Origin: Mytilus edulis
Lineage: Eukaryota > Mollusca > Bivalvia > Mytilida > Mytilidae
Reading direction: 5' to 3'
Assembly (NCBI RefSeq): GCF_963676685.1
Contig: NC_092345.1
Coordinates: forward strand, 80,665,592 to 80,729,591
DNA length: 64,000 nt
Within the stretch, counting starts at the first letter, position 1; every line of letters starts with the position of its first letter. Below the pieces are notes generated by a model. It made no database searches. It was not told the DNA's origin and saw nothing but the letters and a program-made list of their open reading frames with translations. Positions 1 through 11,570 of this stretch are shown piece after piece. The translations under genes and the position numbers were made by a program.

Positions 1-840
1 ATCCATTATTCACCGGATTTGTCCGACGGTCCGACGTATTTCGTGTAGTCTGCCATGGATACATATATGTATGCAGATGCCATTATAGGTTTTGTACAGC
101 CTTTAAGATTTAATCCTAAAGTTAGATTACCAATGCCTACTATATTATCTATGTGTTTGTCCCAGGTTAGGATGTTGCTGATGGTTACTCAAGTAGGTAT
201 TAGCTTCGACTGTATCTAAAGTATGACCGTGTAGCTGGTATGATGTTTGTACCACTGGACGATTTTTTGGTGATATTCTTATGACAAGACATTTTTTGGT
301 GATATTCTTATGACAAGACATTTTTTGGCATTGTACATGTATCTCATCTGCCATTTGTTTTCCCAGTCTTCTCATGCTGATAAGTCTATCTGGTGAAGTT
401 CTCTGTCTGCTTGTTTGGTAATGGAATGAAAGAGTAGGCTGTCATCACATATAATTTGGTCTCTGATGTACATGTAGATGCTGTTTCTGGCATGACGTTA
501 ATGTCGGCCAGGAACAGTAATGGTCCAAGGACTGTGTCTTGGGGTACACCAGAGAGCACTGGTACTTGGGTGGAGACAGCTCCCTCGAGTATTACGCTCT
601 GCTTTTCAGTATGTAGTAATGAAGGAAGGGGGAATCCATTTGTTGGTTTGGGGGTTCAATGACACCATAGTGGATTTGGAGTGTGATGCCAAGATATTTT
701 TCTGAATAGGTAGATTCAAATGTATGGTTGAGAAGAATCTAATAATGTGTGATATCATTTTCTTGTTTGAAGCAATGAGTACTGTACTTTTATCTTGTGT
801 AAGGCCTTTGGGATGGACAGACACAAACTTTATCTAAATC
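1..840 (-). pseudogene. Decayed non-LTR retrotransposon (LINE, Jockey-like) reverse transcriptase
   Basis: Read on the minus strand this stretch translates, across several frameshifts and stops, into the C-terminal half of a non-LTR reverse transcriptase. The clearest block is GVPQDTVLGPLLFL, encoded around 502-550, followed by INVMPE. Further downstream on the minus strand come a KCLVIRISPK-type segment, a HTLDTVEANTYL segment (about 185-235) and a WDKHIDNIVG segment (about 137-168), in the usual order for Jockey-superfamily LINEs. The FADD catalytic box is not recognisable. A 29-base segment is tandemly duplicated near 262-320, inside the coding region. The element runs off the window start, so its 3' end is not seen. 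It is inactive. The assignment to a LINE is secure; the clade is a guess. Confidence 0.75.
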
Positions 841-2760
841 AGCAAATGTAAGACTCGACTCAGTGCTTGAGATAGAAGAAGGCATGCATTGGATCAAATG
901 ACATTAGAGGCCATGAAGCCTAAAGCTCCGAACTATTCTATCTGAGACAGTTTCTTAATCTTTAGTTTACAGTAAATGAATCGAAAAAATTGCCTGAGAT
1001 CAGGATCCGGTTTGTTGAAACCTGCCTAAAGCACAAACACTCTTACCGGTCTGTCTGACACTTCCTAATGCCTTCAACGGAACTGAAGATAATGCTTTCT
1101 AATCAGAAGCACAATTGTCACATTGATAGAAATTATTTGTAAAGTAAAAACCAGTAAAACCGTGTGGTTCTGTAAACTTACAGACACTTACCACGCCCAG
1201 TGTTTACGGAAGTTCCAAAAATCCCGGCAAACCTCGTTTTCGTCAAGTTACAATACAAGTTATCTCCCTTAGACCGTCTCAATATTTTGTGGACTGGTGA
1301 ACAAATCGCCACAAGCCCGCTCGTCCTTTCTAAAAGTACTCGAATGCAAACAGATATACTTATCTCTGTTAAATGGTATGTGTGACAAAAATAAAACAAA
1401 AAAACAACGAAAAAGTATCAATCATTATATAATCTAAGATAAGACTTAACCGGACTGGAATGGAGTGAGTGATTGACGCGAAATGATTGTAAGTTGTATG
1501 TTCTATTTTTTTTGGTGTTTACCTGATATAGCCCCATAGGGAATATAGAGCATACATGTATACATAAGGAGGGTTTATTGATTAGTCATAGATACAATGA
1601 ATTTAACTCGCACAATCGCAATACAATAAGACTGTAACAAAACCCTTAGTATATTGTATATGATAAAGTTACATAAAAAAAAATCTAACTCATTTTGACT
1701 TTGATAAATTTCCCAACAGCATTAAGGACCGGATTGTCCTCATAGCTTAATAAATAAACGGATTATTGCTGTCTGTCCAGTTTGGTTTTTTTGGCAAAGA
1801 AAGTCAAAGAGAGCATTATCCATATCTATTAGATTTTTTTTTACATAGAGTTACAATATACATTTCATGATCTTCTTCATCTCAGCCATGCAGAGGAGCA
1901 TTTTTTTTTAAAGATTCTTTCATTTCGTGGAATATTTGAAAAAAGGCCAATATCAATATGAAGCACATGAGCAGATGTATACGTAATTTGCAAATAGCTC
2001 TTCTAAAGTCAAAGTTCTTAACCAAAGAGAGATAATTTTCGTTACCAAAATTTTGTTTAAATTTCAAATATTGAACAATTATCCATCAGAAACATTTTTT
2101 TGAATAACATACCAGTTGGTAATATATTTAGTGTGAATGGATTTGCTATATATATATTCAAAAATCTATCTAAAACAGAATGTTTGGCTTCTGGTTTATT
2201 ATTTTTTTTTTAATTTAATATTTTTTTTTACAAGTTATATAAAATTTGAAGCTTTTGGCTTCATTTATATAATCTGATTTAAGAATGCAAGGTCTCTTTT
2301 TGTCACCCATTGAGTAATCATTGGGAATACGAAAGGTAACTGTAGTTAAGTTCCTCCTTTCTCATTATCTTTTTTTATTTTTTATTTTTTACGATACATG
2401 TATTTCATTTTGTGTTATCATTAAGTCATAGATGTTTTTTTATTGAAATTTTGTCTCTTCTAACAGAAACGTGTTTTTCTGGATGTGGGGTCTTCTATTT
2501 CACATGTTTCAATAGAACTTGGATGCAGCAAGACAACTTTTTATCTAACATTTTGTTTTTTGGAATAATGCCATATAAAAGTCATATATAATTTTGGTAA
2601 GTGACTATCGACACCAGAAATAACAACAAGAAAATAGATGAAAATTAATACTTGATTTCCAACGTTATTCAAAATGGCATTTCAACAAGCAATGAGAATT
2701 CAGATGTAAAATGAAAAATATAGCTTAATTTAAAACACAAGCTTCATAAAATGGTTCGTA
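841..2760. other. Intergenic, no gene recognised
   Basis: AT-rich sequence with long T and A runs (for example near 1830-1850 and 2200-2230). Short open frames around 1180-1400 on both strands have no recognisable domain and overlap each other; the segment contains the phrase 'aagggagataacttg', which is common in molluscan non-coding DNA. I see no RNA gene or clear transposon boundary here. Confidence 0.5.
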
Positions 2761-2766
2761 TCAACA

Positions 2767-2775
2767 TATATAAAT
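2767..2775 (+). promoter_or_regulatory. Possible TATA box for the first ASB-type gene
   Basis: TATATAAAT lies about 120 bases upstream of the proposed start codon at 2896. It would place a transcription start near 2795-2800, giving a 5' UTR of about 100 bases. AT-rich sequence makes chance matches common, so this is a suggestion only. Confidence 0.3.
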
Positions 2776-2895
2776 AATACACCTGTGCACGGCAGTAAAT
2801 ATTTATTATTATCGGGTTATACCCCCAATAGTAACCTCTTACGTTCCTAATTACATATACGCGTGTGTGTTTTGATACTGAGCTATGTGAAGAAG

Positions 2896-5856
2896 ATGGC
2901 ATCAGTTGATGAAAGTACAAGTAACAAGGTAAATTAATTCATGCAACCCTTGTGTAACGATTTTTTCACTGATTGATTGCAAAATATTATTCAATAATTG
3001 AGGAGGCGATACATAATGGAGAAAAGACTAAATCAAATCTTCCATTCGTTTCTCCTTTCTATTTATACATTAAAAAAAAACAAGTAAACATACGGCTCGC
3101 TATAGTTCTATTATCGCTTGTCGGGTCTTGTTCTCCGTCTTGTCTGACTTGACTGCGTACTTTAAACGACAATAGTATGACCAGTATTTTATTGATAACA
3201 AACATGTTTATACCAAACTAGTTCAGCACATTCATCTGATTCCATTTGACCAATATTTTGTTAACTGATTAACAAAAATGTAGCAAAAATGCTACAAAAA
3301 GGTCAAAATGTTTCTGTAATATGGAGTGAAGTGGCTGTTGTTTAAATCCATGTTTTTCAACCCTACTGTAATCCAATTGTCTAACGTTTTGGCAGTTGCT
3401 CTTTTTCTGAAAGAAATACGATAATGCATTTTTTTTTAATAAAGTCTTCCAAAATACAACATAAATTGAAATTCCATTTCTAAAACATATTGATTAAAAT
3501 TTAATGTTATAGTTATAGTTTTATTCACTTAACCGATGTAAACTATGCAGTTTCTCCCAAAATAGCTTGTTGCACTTTCTCCCAAAATAGCTTGTTTACA
3601 ATAATACAAAGAGTCTTGGAAATATACCAAGTTCGAATTGCCTATTGAGTGATCCACTCTTGTTCAGTGCATAACACATTTTCTTTTCTTTTTCTGAAGT
3701 ACAAAGTTGAAAAAGTTCCGGAGGTCTTAAATTCTAATATCTTTCCTTTTTTGTTACAATTGTTCCAATATGCTACACATATGTTGATCATATGGCAATG
3801 ATAAAGTATAACCTACGGTTGATTTTCCTGGTTTTTTTTTTCTTCAAAAAAGCTATTTTTTAAGGGGTATTTCTTCTTGGAAATGAGGAGACCAGGATGG
3901 TGGCAGTGCACAGACACTTTTCTCAGAAAATAAATTCTTTTTACCTTAATATGTTATACTAAGAAGGTTGTCCTATATGAACTATTAAGGAATATATCGG
4001 ATTTTTTTCTGAAACAAGTGCCTATGCGACTTTGTGTATCATGCGCAAATAAGAATGAAACCTGAAATATCAAAGGAAACGTCAAACAAAAAATACATCC
4101 AGTTACAACTGTGTCAACTGTCTAAATTTTTAGGCAAATGAATAACGTTAAAGGATGTATATATTGCGACAAAATTTCACTCTATAGTCCAAACAAGAGG
4201 CTGAGCGTCCCAAACACTAAGTCTTCTTTATATTAGAATTTCACCGAGAGAGAAAAAAAAACAAAGATGCTTTAGACGTCAAACACCATACAATCCTCTA
4301 TTCATAGTATCAATTTTAAAGCAACTTGTTGAACATTAACTTGCTTAGCACTTTCAGAAGTAATTATTTTCAAAATGATATAAAATATATCTTTTATTTA
4401 GGACGAGGGAGAATTAAATACTAAAGATGACTTAGAAGAAGATAAGCAAACGTCATGGTCCTTAGAACAAAAACAAAGATTGCTAGCAGATGCCATCAGT
4501 ATGAAATCGCCCATTGATGATATAAAATCAATTCTAAAATGCGGCGCTGATATCAATGGACCCGTTAAAAAGGGATTACGTCCTCTTCATTATGCTGCAT
4601 ACGTGGATTATGTCGAATGTGTCAATTTTCTCATTGACGAGGGTGCGGATGTGAACACTTCTGATGAAATTGGATATACACCACTCCATTTGTGTGCCCG
4701 GAAAGGTGTATACGGCTCAATGAAGGCGCTAATCGAAAAGGGTGCGTTGGTAAATTATTGTGATGCTGATGAAAATGAACTAGCGGAGAATGTCAGAGCA
4801 ATCGGTTATCTAACGATGGAACCATTAAACTTAGCCATTGAAAACAACAATGTCGATTGTGTTAGACTTTTGTTGAAAAGCGGGGCACGCCCAAATCACC
4901 AGTATTTCATTGGATGCCAGTTAAACGTCATGAATCTTGAGAACTTGGAGTGTTTGGAAATTTTATTAGAAAATGGTGCCGACCCAAATTCGTTTAATAG
5001 ATGTGGCATTGCTCCATTAATGAAAGCTTGTCGAGAACATAATATTGAAGCAGTAAGAATTTTGATTAAACATGGCGCGGATATAAATGCGCAATGTCCG
5101 TCAAGATTTGACCAGAAATTTCCGATACATTTTTCAATAGAAAGTGGCAATATTGCTATAACGGAACTTCTTATCAAAGAGGGAGCACAATTAACCAGAT
5201 CAGAAAACTATAGATATAGCCCGCTGCACGCAGCTATTTTAAAAGGCCGTTCGGATATCGTCTATTTCCTGCTTCTACATAATGCAGTTGTTGATGAAAC
5301 AACAGACGATGGTTGTACTCCACTTATGCTTGCAGCAGGAACTCCCGAACTGAAAGAACGTAAAGAAATCATCAAGATACTGCTTGAACATGGTGCAAAT
5401 GTAAACGCAAGTGCTCAGTACATTAGCTACATGCATCCTTGCATGTCACCCATTGTCGAATACTTAAAAAATTCTCCTTACAACGCAGAAAAGGACATTT
5501 TATTATTGCTGCTCAAGTATGGAGCAAAAGTCAATATTCGTCTGGATGTATTAAGGTATCGCAGACAGGATCCATTCGGAATACTCAACTATTTAGGTAA
5601 CTGTTCAGACAAAGAAATGATGGATATACTGGTATATGCTGCTCAGGATATACATAAAGAACATATACAAAAGAATGATATTCTGAGTCCAGTGGAGCGT
5701 CGATACCTTCTTAAACATGCTAACACACCAAGACCTCTCAAGCATACAATACGATTGTTAGTTCGAGATCTCTTAGACGATAAAGTTCTAGACCGTGTGG
5801 ACCAGCTGCCGCTCCCGAGTTTCATTAAGAAATATTTACTATATGAAGTAAATTAA
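2896..5856 (+). CDS. Ankyrin-repeat and SOCS-box (ASB-type) protein, two exons
   Basis: Proposed exons are 2896-2928 and 4402-5856, joined at phase 0 (AAG|gtaaat ... ttttatttag|GAC), giving 495 residues. The large exon is open with no ATG before its first ankyrin repeat; the frame stays open upstream to the acceptor at 4400-4401, which is why a separate first exon is needed. ATG 2896 begins MASVDESTSNK. The protein carries about nine or ten ankyrin repeats (signatures such as PLHYAAYVDYVECVNFLI, GYTPLHLCARKG, SPLHAAILKG, CTPLMLAAG) and ends in a SOCS box: LKHTIRLLV in the BC-box position and LPLP followed by KKYLL in the Cul5-box position. In known ASB proteins this box recruits elongin B/C and Cullin-5, so the expected role is substrate recognition in a ubiquitin ligase. 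The BC-box cysteine is replaced by isoleucine, so elongin binding may be altered. The gene at 16741-18633 is its paralogue. ASB identity is strong; the orthology number is not assigned. Confidence 0.85.
2929..4401 (+). other. Intron 1 of the first ASB-type gene (inferred)
   Basis: Begins gtaaat and ends ttttatttag. The interior is AT-rich with no recognised gene. A 25-base segment (tttctcccaaaatagcttgt core) is directly repeated near 3549-3595. The intron length, 1,473 bases, is much longer than the corresponding 369-base intron of the paralogue. Confidence 0.6.
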
Positions 5857-6290
5857 GAAAATAATTGAAGGATCTCAAAACTTCTACATCAGTAGAATAT
5901 TTGTGTTTCGCTTGTTTTTCGTTTGATAATAATTTTTTTTAATTTTTAAGACAAGAGGATTTTGACAGCTATCAAGGTCCAAACTATACCGCCGCCTCGA
6001 TATAGTCAAGGCTGTAAACCGCTATACTAATTAAGCAACCCAACTTTACTTAAGTCAATAAAAATGACTAAGGGGTGCAGGATTTACAATTCTCTAAAAG
6101 TTTGCTACTGCCAAGTTCAAGTGTTGTATACATAATGTGATAAATTTTGCCATTAAAAAATTAAACCGAAAAGCAAAAAAAAAAGCAATTTAAAGGAAAT
6201 ACGGGAGTTAACAAGGGGACAATCAAAAATCAAAAGCTCATTAGTCGAAAGGACTTTGATAACGCCATGGCAAGAAACGTAAGATTACGA
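5857..6290 (+). other. 3' flank of the first ASB-type gene with a polyadenylation signal
   Basis: An AATAAA at 6057-6062, about 200 bases after the stop codon, is a plausible polyadenylation signal. No other gene is visible before the dispersed repeat that begins near 6295. Confidence 0.45.
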
Positions 6291-6294
6291 AAAG

Positions 6295-6660
6295 ACAAAT
6301 CATAGGTATAGGAAGATGTGGTACGAGTGCCAATGAAACAATTCTCCATCCAAATAACAATTTATAAAAGTAAACAATTATAGGTCAAGGTACGGCCTTT
6401 AATACGGGGCCTTGGCTCACACCGAACAACAAGCTATAACGAAAGAGCCCCAAAATTACAAGTGAAACCATTCAAACGGTAAAACCAACGGTCTTATTTA
6501 TAAAAAAAAACCGAGAAACATGTGTAAATTAAATAAACAAACGACAACTACTGTACATCAGATGCCTGACTTAGAACAGTCAGGTGCAAACATTTGCAGC
6601 AGTACATATTACGCTTAAGCTACAGACTGAGCAGTATGAAGCACGCACAAAATACTGGAA
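6295..6660 (+). repeat. Dispersed mussel-type repeat, copy 1
   Basis: Starts with gaagatgtggtacgagtgcc and continues with a segment matching 'ctccatccaaataacaattt', then 'ggccttggctcacaccgaacaaca'. The same text recurs with changes at 7315-7600, 62965-63165 and 63248-63395, and in reverse at about 9090-9235 and 9640-9690. I recognise it as an abundant Mytilus dispersed repeat; no coding capacity is seen. Confidence 0.75.
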
Positions 6661-6664
6661 ATAA

Positions 6665-6710
6665 TCACAGGTGCTCTGGAAGGGTAAGCAGATGCTGCTC
6701 AAATTTATCT
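6665..6710. repeat. Short fragment related to the Penelope-like element 3' region
   Basis: The sequence 'caggtgctctggaagggtaa' and the bases after it closely match 'caggtgctccggaagggtaa' in the 3' untranslated part of the Penelope-like element near 37301-37335. This suggests a truncated older copy. The sequence up to about 7310 is AT-rich and otherwise unrecognised. Confidence 0.5.
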
Positions 6711-7314
6711 GGTGCGAGTTTGATAAAGTGATGCAAGTTGTAATAATTAGTGTCAGGAGTGTTTGAGTGGTACGAATTGGCCGATGACCGAGATGTCGGA
6801 CAGTACATCAACTGAGCATGCTCGAAAGCGTACAAGACACTGATCGATAACGGTCTCCGAATTTGGATATATTCTCTAAAATTGGCGTTTTCTGTGAAAA
6901 AAAAGATTATTTCAAAGACAGATTTTTTTATGGTTTCAGAGGAGTTGCAGCTCAATGAAATCGTTCTCTTCCTTTAAAAGTAAAGATATATTTATCAAAT
7001 GGTGTTTTGTTCAGTAGATATTTGAAGCAATGCCATAAACTGGTACAGTAAACGGTAAGGGATTAAATCTGTAATAATTGGGCCACAGCTAGAATTCATA
7101 AATTTACTAATCACTTGTTGATATATTTGATCAACCCCCCAAAAAAACATTAATTATCTCTAGCCAAAACATATAGCCCGGTGACCAAAGTCGGAATTGT
7201 GAAATTTGAATAGTCAAAAATATTACACGGCAGGTTTGGCTTTTTGTATTCCTTCGTTTCTTGCTATGGCGTTTTCAATGTTCCTTCTACTAATGGACAT
7301 TCAATAGGTATAGT

Positions 7315-7600
7315 AAGATGTGGTATTAGTGCCAATGAGACAACTCTCCATCCAAGTCACAATTAATAAAAGTAAATCGTTACAGGTCAAGCTATGGTCT
7401 TCAACACGGAGCCTTGGTTCACACCGAACAGCAAGCTATAAAGGGCCCAAAATAATTACTAGTGTAAAACCATTCAAACGGGAAAAGTTTAACAAACAGT
7501 CTAATTTATATAAAAACGATTAAACTGACAACGCCATGGTAAAAAAGGAAAAACACCAACAGACAAACAATAGTACACAAAACACAACCTTGGATACCCG
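7315..7600 (+). repeat. Dispersed mussel-type repeat, copy 2, ending in a pseudo-LTR-like segment
   Basis: Begins with agatgtggtattagtgccaa and follows the same order as copy 1. Its 3' part (about 7524-7590, 'actgacaacgccatggtaaa' onward) resembles the pseudo-LTR of the Penelope-like element (37126-37271 and 40496-40641). The repeat may therefore be partly derived from that element family. Confidence 0.65.
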
Positions 7601-8205
7601 TGACTTCAATTTCCTGACTTGAACCGGCTGTATGTCTCTAAGAAACATTAGAGGCAAGAGTAGTTAATCGGTTGCGTCAACAGCATTCATCACGTGCCAT
7701 GCGAATCAAAATTATCAACATGTAACAAACAGGAATGAGATACAAATGTAACATGCATACCAATTTGGCTTGTTGATAGTATTAGCCATGTATTAACTTA
7801 AAGCATTTATCGTATAAACATCTCAAAACAAAACCTGTTCATTGTGATGGTTAAGAAGGTTACCTTGGTTATGCTGAAGGACAAACCGACGAACATAAGC
7901 CATGTTACATTTATAAGTTATATAAGGAGGAAATATAGTAGCATATATAGTCATCCAACTGTTGTATGAGCATCTATTTTAATCATTATTGAATTTCGAA
8001 GTTAAATTTATATACAATAAGAAGCTGAAAAATAATGAATGGTAATTTCTTTGCCAATTTTGAAAACCTCTAGAACCGTGTGAATGTGGAAAGATACATA
8101 CGAGATTTTCACGAGAAAAAACGCATCACCGCATTTATTTCACCGTTCATTTGTTTTATGACATACGGTGATTCCAAACATGTATATAGCGTATTACATG
8201 ACAAT
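7601..8205. other. Intergenic, nothing recognised
   Basis: AT-rich sequence between the dispersed repeat and the Mutator-like element; no open frame of note, no RNA gene and no repeat boundary found. Confidence 0.5.
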
Positions 8206-8515
8206 CTAATATTGGGCAGAATCAATTTGCGCCAATTGCAGTTTTGAAAAGATATTAATTGCGCCACTCTCTTTTATTTTGATGGTATTAATTGCGCCAA
8301 TAAATGAAATGAAATTGCGCCACATTTACCTGTTAATATTTGTTACCTATATCATACCTGTACATGTTTTACCTATATCAAGACAAGACAAGACAAATAC
8401 TTTATTAAAGTCTCGCCACTTGTTACATATAAAATATACAGCTGTTTAAAACACAAGTTAACAACAAGAGCCACTCTATAAAGAGTTTTCAGAGACTATA
8501 AAAAAAAAATTCTTA

Positions 8516-9963
8516 GGCCACACCAATTTGATTCCTTGTTCGACGGACCCGCCCGCACCTATTTTTTTCAAAACAGAATTTTTTTATTTTTTTTATATTC
8601 CCGCTTCCCGCATCCGGAAATGTAATCATGTCCATTTCCAGCACCGTTTTTTTGTAAATATTATAAAAAGATATCAACATTTGTTTTTAAAATCACAGTC
8701 TAACCTGTATATAACGATTTTAAACATAAAAGCACCCCCACCACACTGTGTAAATATCTGTGAGAATATTTGTTTCAGCATGAAACCTATTTATCCAAGG
8801 GAGTGCTCCGATAAATTTACAACAGCGGAAATACCTGTAAAGAACAAACAAATGGTTTCTTTCCCCCTTACTTATATTCCCTATCAAAAAATGTTCGTTG
8901 TTAGAATAAAGTACAATGAACTTCTGAAGGATTTGCCTTCAACTGCAATTATATTATATGCTGGCAAAACAAAACTATCCATAGCCGCTGCATGTTTATG
9001 CACCTGTCCTGATTGATTCAGGGGCCTGTCGTTCAGCAGCTATCGTTTGTTGATGTAGTTTATTGGTATTTTTCCGTTTGGATATATAAATTAGATCATT
9101 GGTTTTCCTGTTCGAATTGTGTACGCTATAATTTTGGGGTCCTTTATACATGTAGCTTGCTGTTTGGTCTGTATCAAAGCCCTGTGTAAAAGGCCATACT
9201 TTGACCTGTGTTTGTTATTATCAGGTTGAGAACAATCCTCCCTCAGACAAGGGGTCATTTTGCTGATGTAGAAAAGAAAATAAAAATACCAAGGATTTGT
9301 CTAGTTCTTCTATACAAAACCTTTGAAAACTTAGGATTTTGTACTCAAAAAGAGGAGAGTTACATCATATTTTAAACAACTTTTTCTAAAAGAGAGGTCC
9401 ACTTATTTTGAATAATATTAAACTGTTAAAGTAATTGTGTTAATTTAACATGGTATAAAGTCCAGGAATATTACAAAATTCTTGGACATGTTTTGACCAT
9501 TTAATACCAGATAGATATATATAGTTCTTTGAGAAAATATGAGCCTTTTGTACAAACAAATATATTATAACTTATATTGATTCCTCATAAAACATGTAAA
9601 AGGGATATTTATAACATTAAGGGGTTGCCCCCAAACTGATTATGACTTGGATGGAGAATTGTCTCATTGTCAGTCACACATACAAATTAGACCAGATTTA
9701 ATTATTTCTTGGTGAACAATGGTGAGCAGGGAAAAAATACTTCAGAAATTAAAGAAATGTCAAAGTACAAGTGATGAATCAAGTTTTAATATTGTCAAAA
9801 CCTACTATTTATGCAAAAAATATAATTGCTCGCCTTTACTTTTCAAGCTTCGCCTCAAAAATTTGCAAATTAAATATTTTTTTTTTAAATTTTCAAATCG
9901 CTCGCTCGCCCCAAATTTTGGAGTCCAAAAATCCGTAGAACAAGAAATTAAATTGGTGTGGCC
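8516..9963. mobile_element. PIF/Harbinger-like non-autonomous element nested in the MULE
   Basis: Ends are inverted: GGCCACACCAATTTGATTCC at the left and, read in reverse from the right, GGCCACACCAATTTAATTTC. The match continues loosely for about 32 bases. It is flanked by TTA on both sides (8513-8515 and 9964-9966). TIRs starting GGCC with a 3-bp TWA duplication are typical of PIF/Harbinger. No transposase is visible. An open frame at 8528-9016 starts within the left terminus and has no recognisable domain. The interior contains a reverse-oriented mussel dispersed repeat (about 9090-9235 and 9640-9690) split by about 400 bases. Confidence 0.65.
9090..9690 (-). repeat. Dispersed mussel-type repeat, reverse copy, split
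   Basis: Pieces at about 9090-9235 ('ggttttcctgttcgaattgt', 'tttatacatgtagcttgctg', 'ggccatactttgacctgtg') and 9640-9690 ('gacttggatggagaattgtc') match the reverse complement of the repeat at 6295-6660. The two pieces are separated by unrelated sequence. Confidence 0.6.
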
Positions 9964-10103
9964 TTAAAATTAAAATGCAAATACAAGTCAACTATCACGA
10001 GTATAAAATACATTTTCGTTTTTTTTTAAATTTCATAGCAGATTTTGGTAGTATAAAATATCAGATTTCATTTGTAAAAAAAATATATTTTTTTCATTAT
10101 CAG

Positions 10104-10473
10104 TGTCCAGAAATTAGAACGTCAAATTTTGAGAACTGCGTGTAAAAGAAAAGCAACCAATGTGTTGTCAGAGCGACCTTCAAAAATTAAAAATTCAGAG
10201 ATCTTCAAAATTGAAGAAGAAAATTTAGAAAAGAAAGATTTAAAATATGTGTGTCAGTCTATGTATAGAGAGAGAAGAAAACTGCGTCCGGCTTAATCTA
10301 AAAATCGAGCAGAATTTCACAGACTAATGGATGATATTGGTGTTGTTACAAACAAAGATGATGACTTTGTATTGTATAACGATCCAGAAAGCGGTATAAT
10401 TTTATTAGGATGCAAGGCTAATTTGAAATTTCAGTGTACAATGTCAGAGGAATTTTTTGCTGTTGGTACCTAG
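10104..10473 (+). pseudogene. Decayed MULE transposase fragment
   Basis: One frame runs about 120 codons with a single internal TAA at 10294-10296 and ends at TAG 10471-10473. It contains SERPSKIKN, a SMYRERRKLRPA segment and DDFVLYNDPESGIILLGCK-like sequence, followed by NLKFQCTMSEEFFAVGT. This order (RPSK, YRxRRxxxP, FLLYND, NLxxL, FxDGT) is the region just before the DDE core in animal FLYWCH/MULE-type transposases. The catalytic core is absent. The frame is preceded by an acceptor-like 'ttttttcattatcag', so this may be an exon remnant. Confidence 0.65.
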
Positions 10474-10652
10474 TCAATCATTTAGTTGTTATATATAAAT
10501 AAACTTGGCGCTATTAGATGATTATTTTATTGGCGCAAATAATACCTATAGTTTTGAAAATTAGGTGGCGCAAAAGAGGTATTGGCGCAATTAAGTTGTG
10601 GCGCAAATGAGTTACTTTTTGGCGCAAAAAGATATCGCCCCTAATATTAAAG

Positions 10653-10706
10653 TATAGATCTCTGATTTCGTTATCATATGTAGTATAACGAAATCAGAGA
10701 TCTATA
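10653..10706. repeat. Perfect hairpin, 22-bp arms
   Basis: Arms 10653-10674 and 10685-10706 are exact reverse complements (tatagatctctgatttcgtt...), separated by a 10-base loop (catatgtagt). It sits five bases outside the right target duplication of the MULE. No transposon ends or coding capacity explain it. Confidence 0.85.
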
Positions 10707-11570
10707 TTTTAATTAGATTGTATAACATGCATAACCTAAACAGGTGTTTTTTTGGCGAAACAATATACATTTGACCGTGGTTGTGAAAATGGTTACAGAT
10801 TAGCTATATATACATATTTTCAATGGTACCGATGAGCTTGTCGATACAAAATTTTATGATTTTATCTCAACTGGTCTCGAAAATACAGCATCTTCTAATT
10901 CGGCATGCATTGGCTCACATAATATATATAGACAGAAAATGATATGGAGTTCAAACAAAATTCTGTCTAATTATTTTCTTTTGCAATTGGATTTTTTAAA
11001 TGAGTATTGTCATTGAATAATACAGATCTAAATATCTATCTTGATGACAAAAATTTGGAAGACTAGTTAAGGTATTATATTTCCGGCGTCTGTAGCATTA
11101 ACAATGTATTAGTTTGTTAATATAGGTCTAGCTTATGGTGTACCACTAGTGGTAGGTCAATGATATTTGGTATGCAATTGTATTAGCATTGGCACATCTC
11201 ATTACCATGATGATTTATATGACAGGTATGATTCTACGACAACCACTGTACTGCATGTTACTAACTTTGGACCCCTTTCAACTTGGGACAGTGGTGTAAC
11301 TGTCCATCAAATGAACACACTACAAAAATCCGTAGTAAAGTGATCTGAAGGAGGCAAACAAACCACTAACATAAAAAAAAGAAGACAAAATGAGTCAAAA
11401 GTCAAGTACCTGTATATACTCAAATATAAAATTGTGTTTTTAACATAACTTTTACTTCTAGGCTAAGTTAGAAAGACAATTTATTAGTTGAATTAAACAA
11501 CTATTAGGTTGAGTTAAACAACAGGAAATTTAGAGACTTAAAATATAAGCGACTTCATAAATATGTACAT
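10707..11570. other. Intergenic with traces of the mussel dispersed repeat
   Basis: Segments near 11190-11215 and 11262-11310 ('caacttgggacagtggtgta') resemble other parts of abundant Mytilus dispersed repeats. No gene is seen. Confidence 0.45.

Larger units (their letters stand above)
8214..10640 (+). mobile_element. Mutator-like DNA element (MULE) with 8-bp target duplication
   Basis: The 8-bp CTAATATT occurs immediately outside both ends (8206-8213 and 10641-10648). The left end begins GGGCAGAATCAATTTGCGCC; the right end read in reverse begins GGGCGATATCTTTTTGCGCC. Both ends carry repeated GGCGCAA/TTGCGCC motifs (8230-8330 and 10505-10630), forming long, loose inverted termini. A decayed MULE transposase segment lies inside at 10104-10473. 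An 8-9-bp target duplication and long termini are normal for Mutator-like elements. A second element (8516-9963) is nested within it. The element is inactive. Confidence 0.75.

Noticed and set aside
4480-5856. Start of the first ASB-type protein at 4480
   Set aside because: The codon there is TTG and the frame is open further upstream to a splice acceptor; an upstream ATG exon fits better. The same applies to TTG 17233 in the paralogue.
8528-9016. 162-codon frame as a gene
   Set aside because: It starts within the terminus of the Harbinger-like element, has no recognisable domain, and its first third is low-complexity AT-rich translation. It could still be a transposon-encoded remnant.
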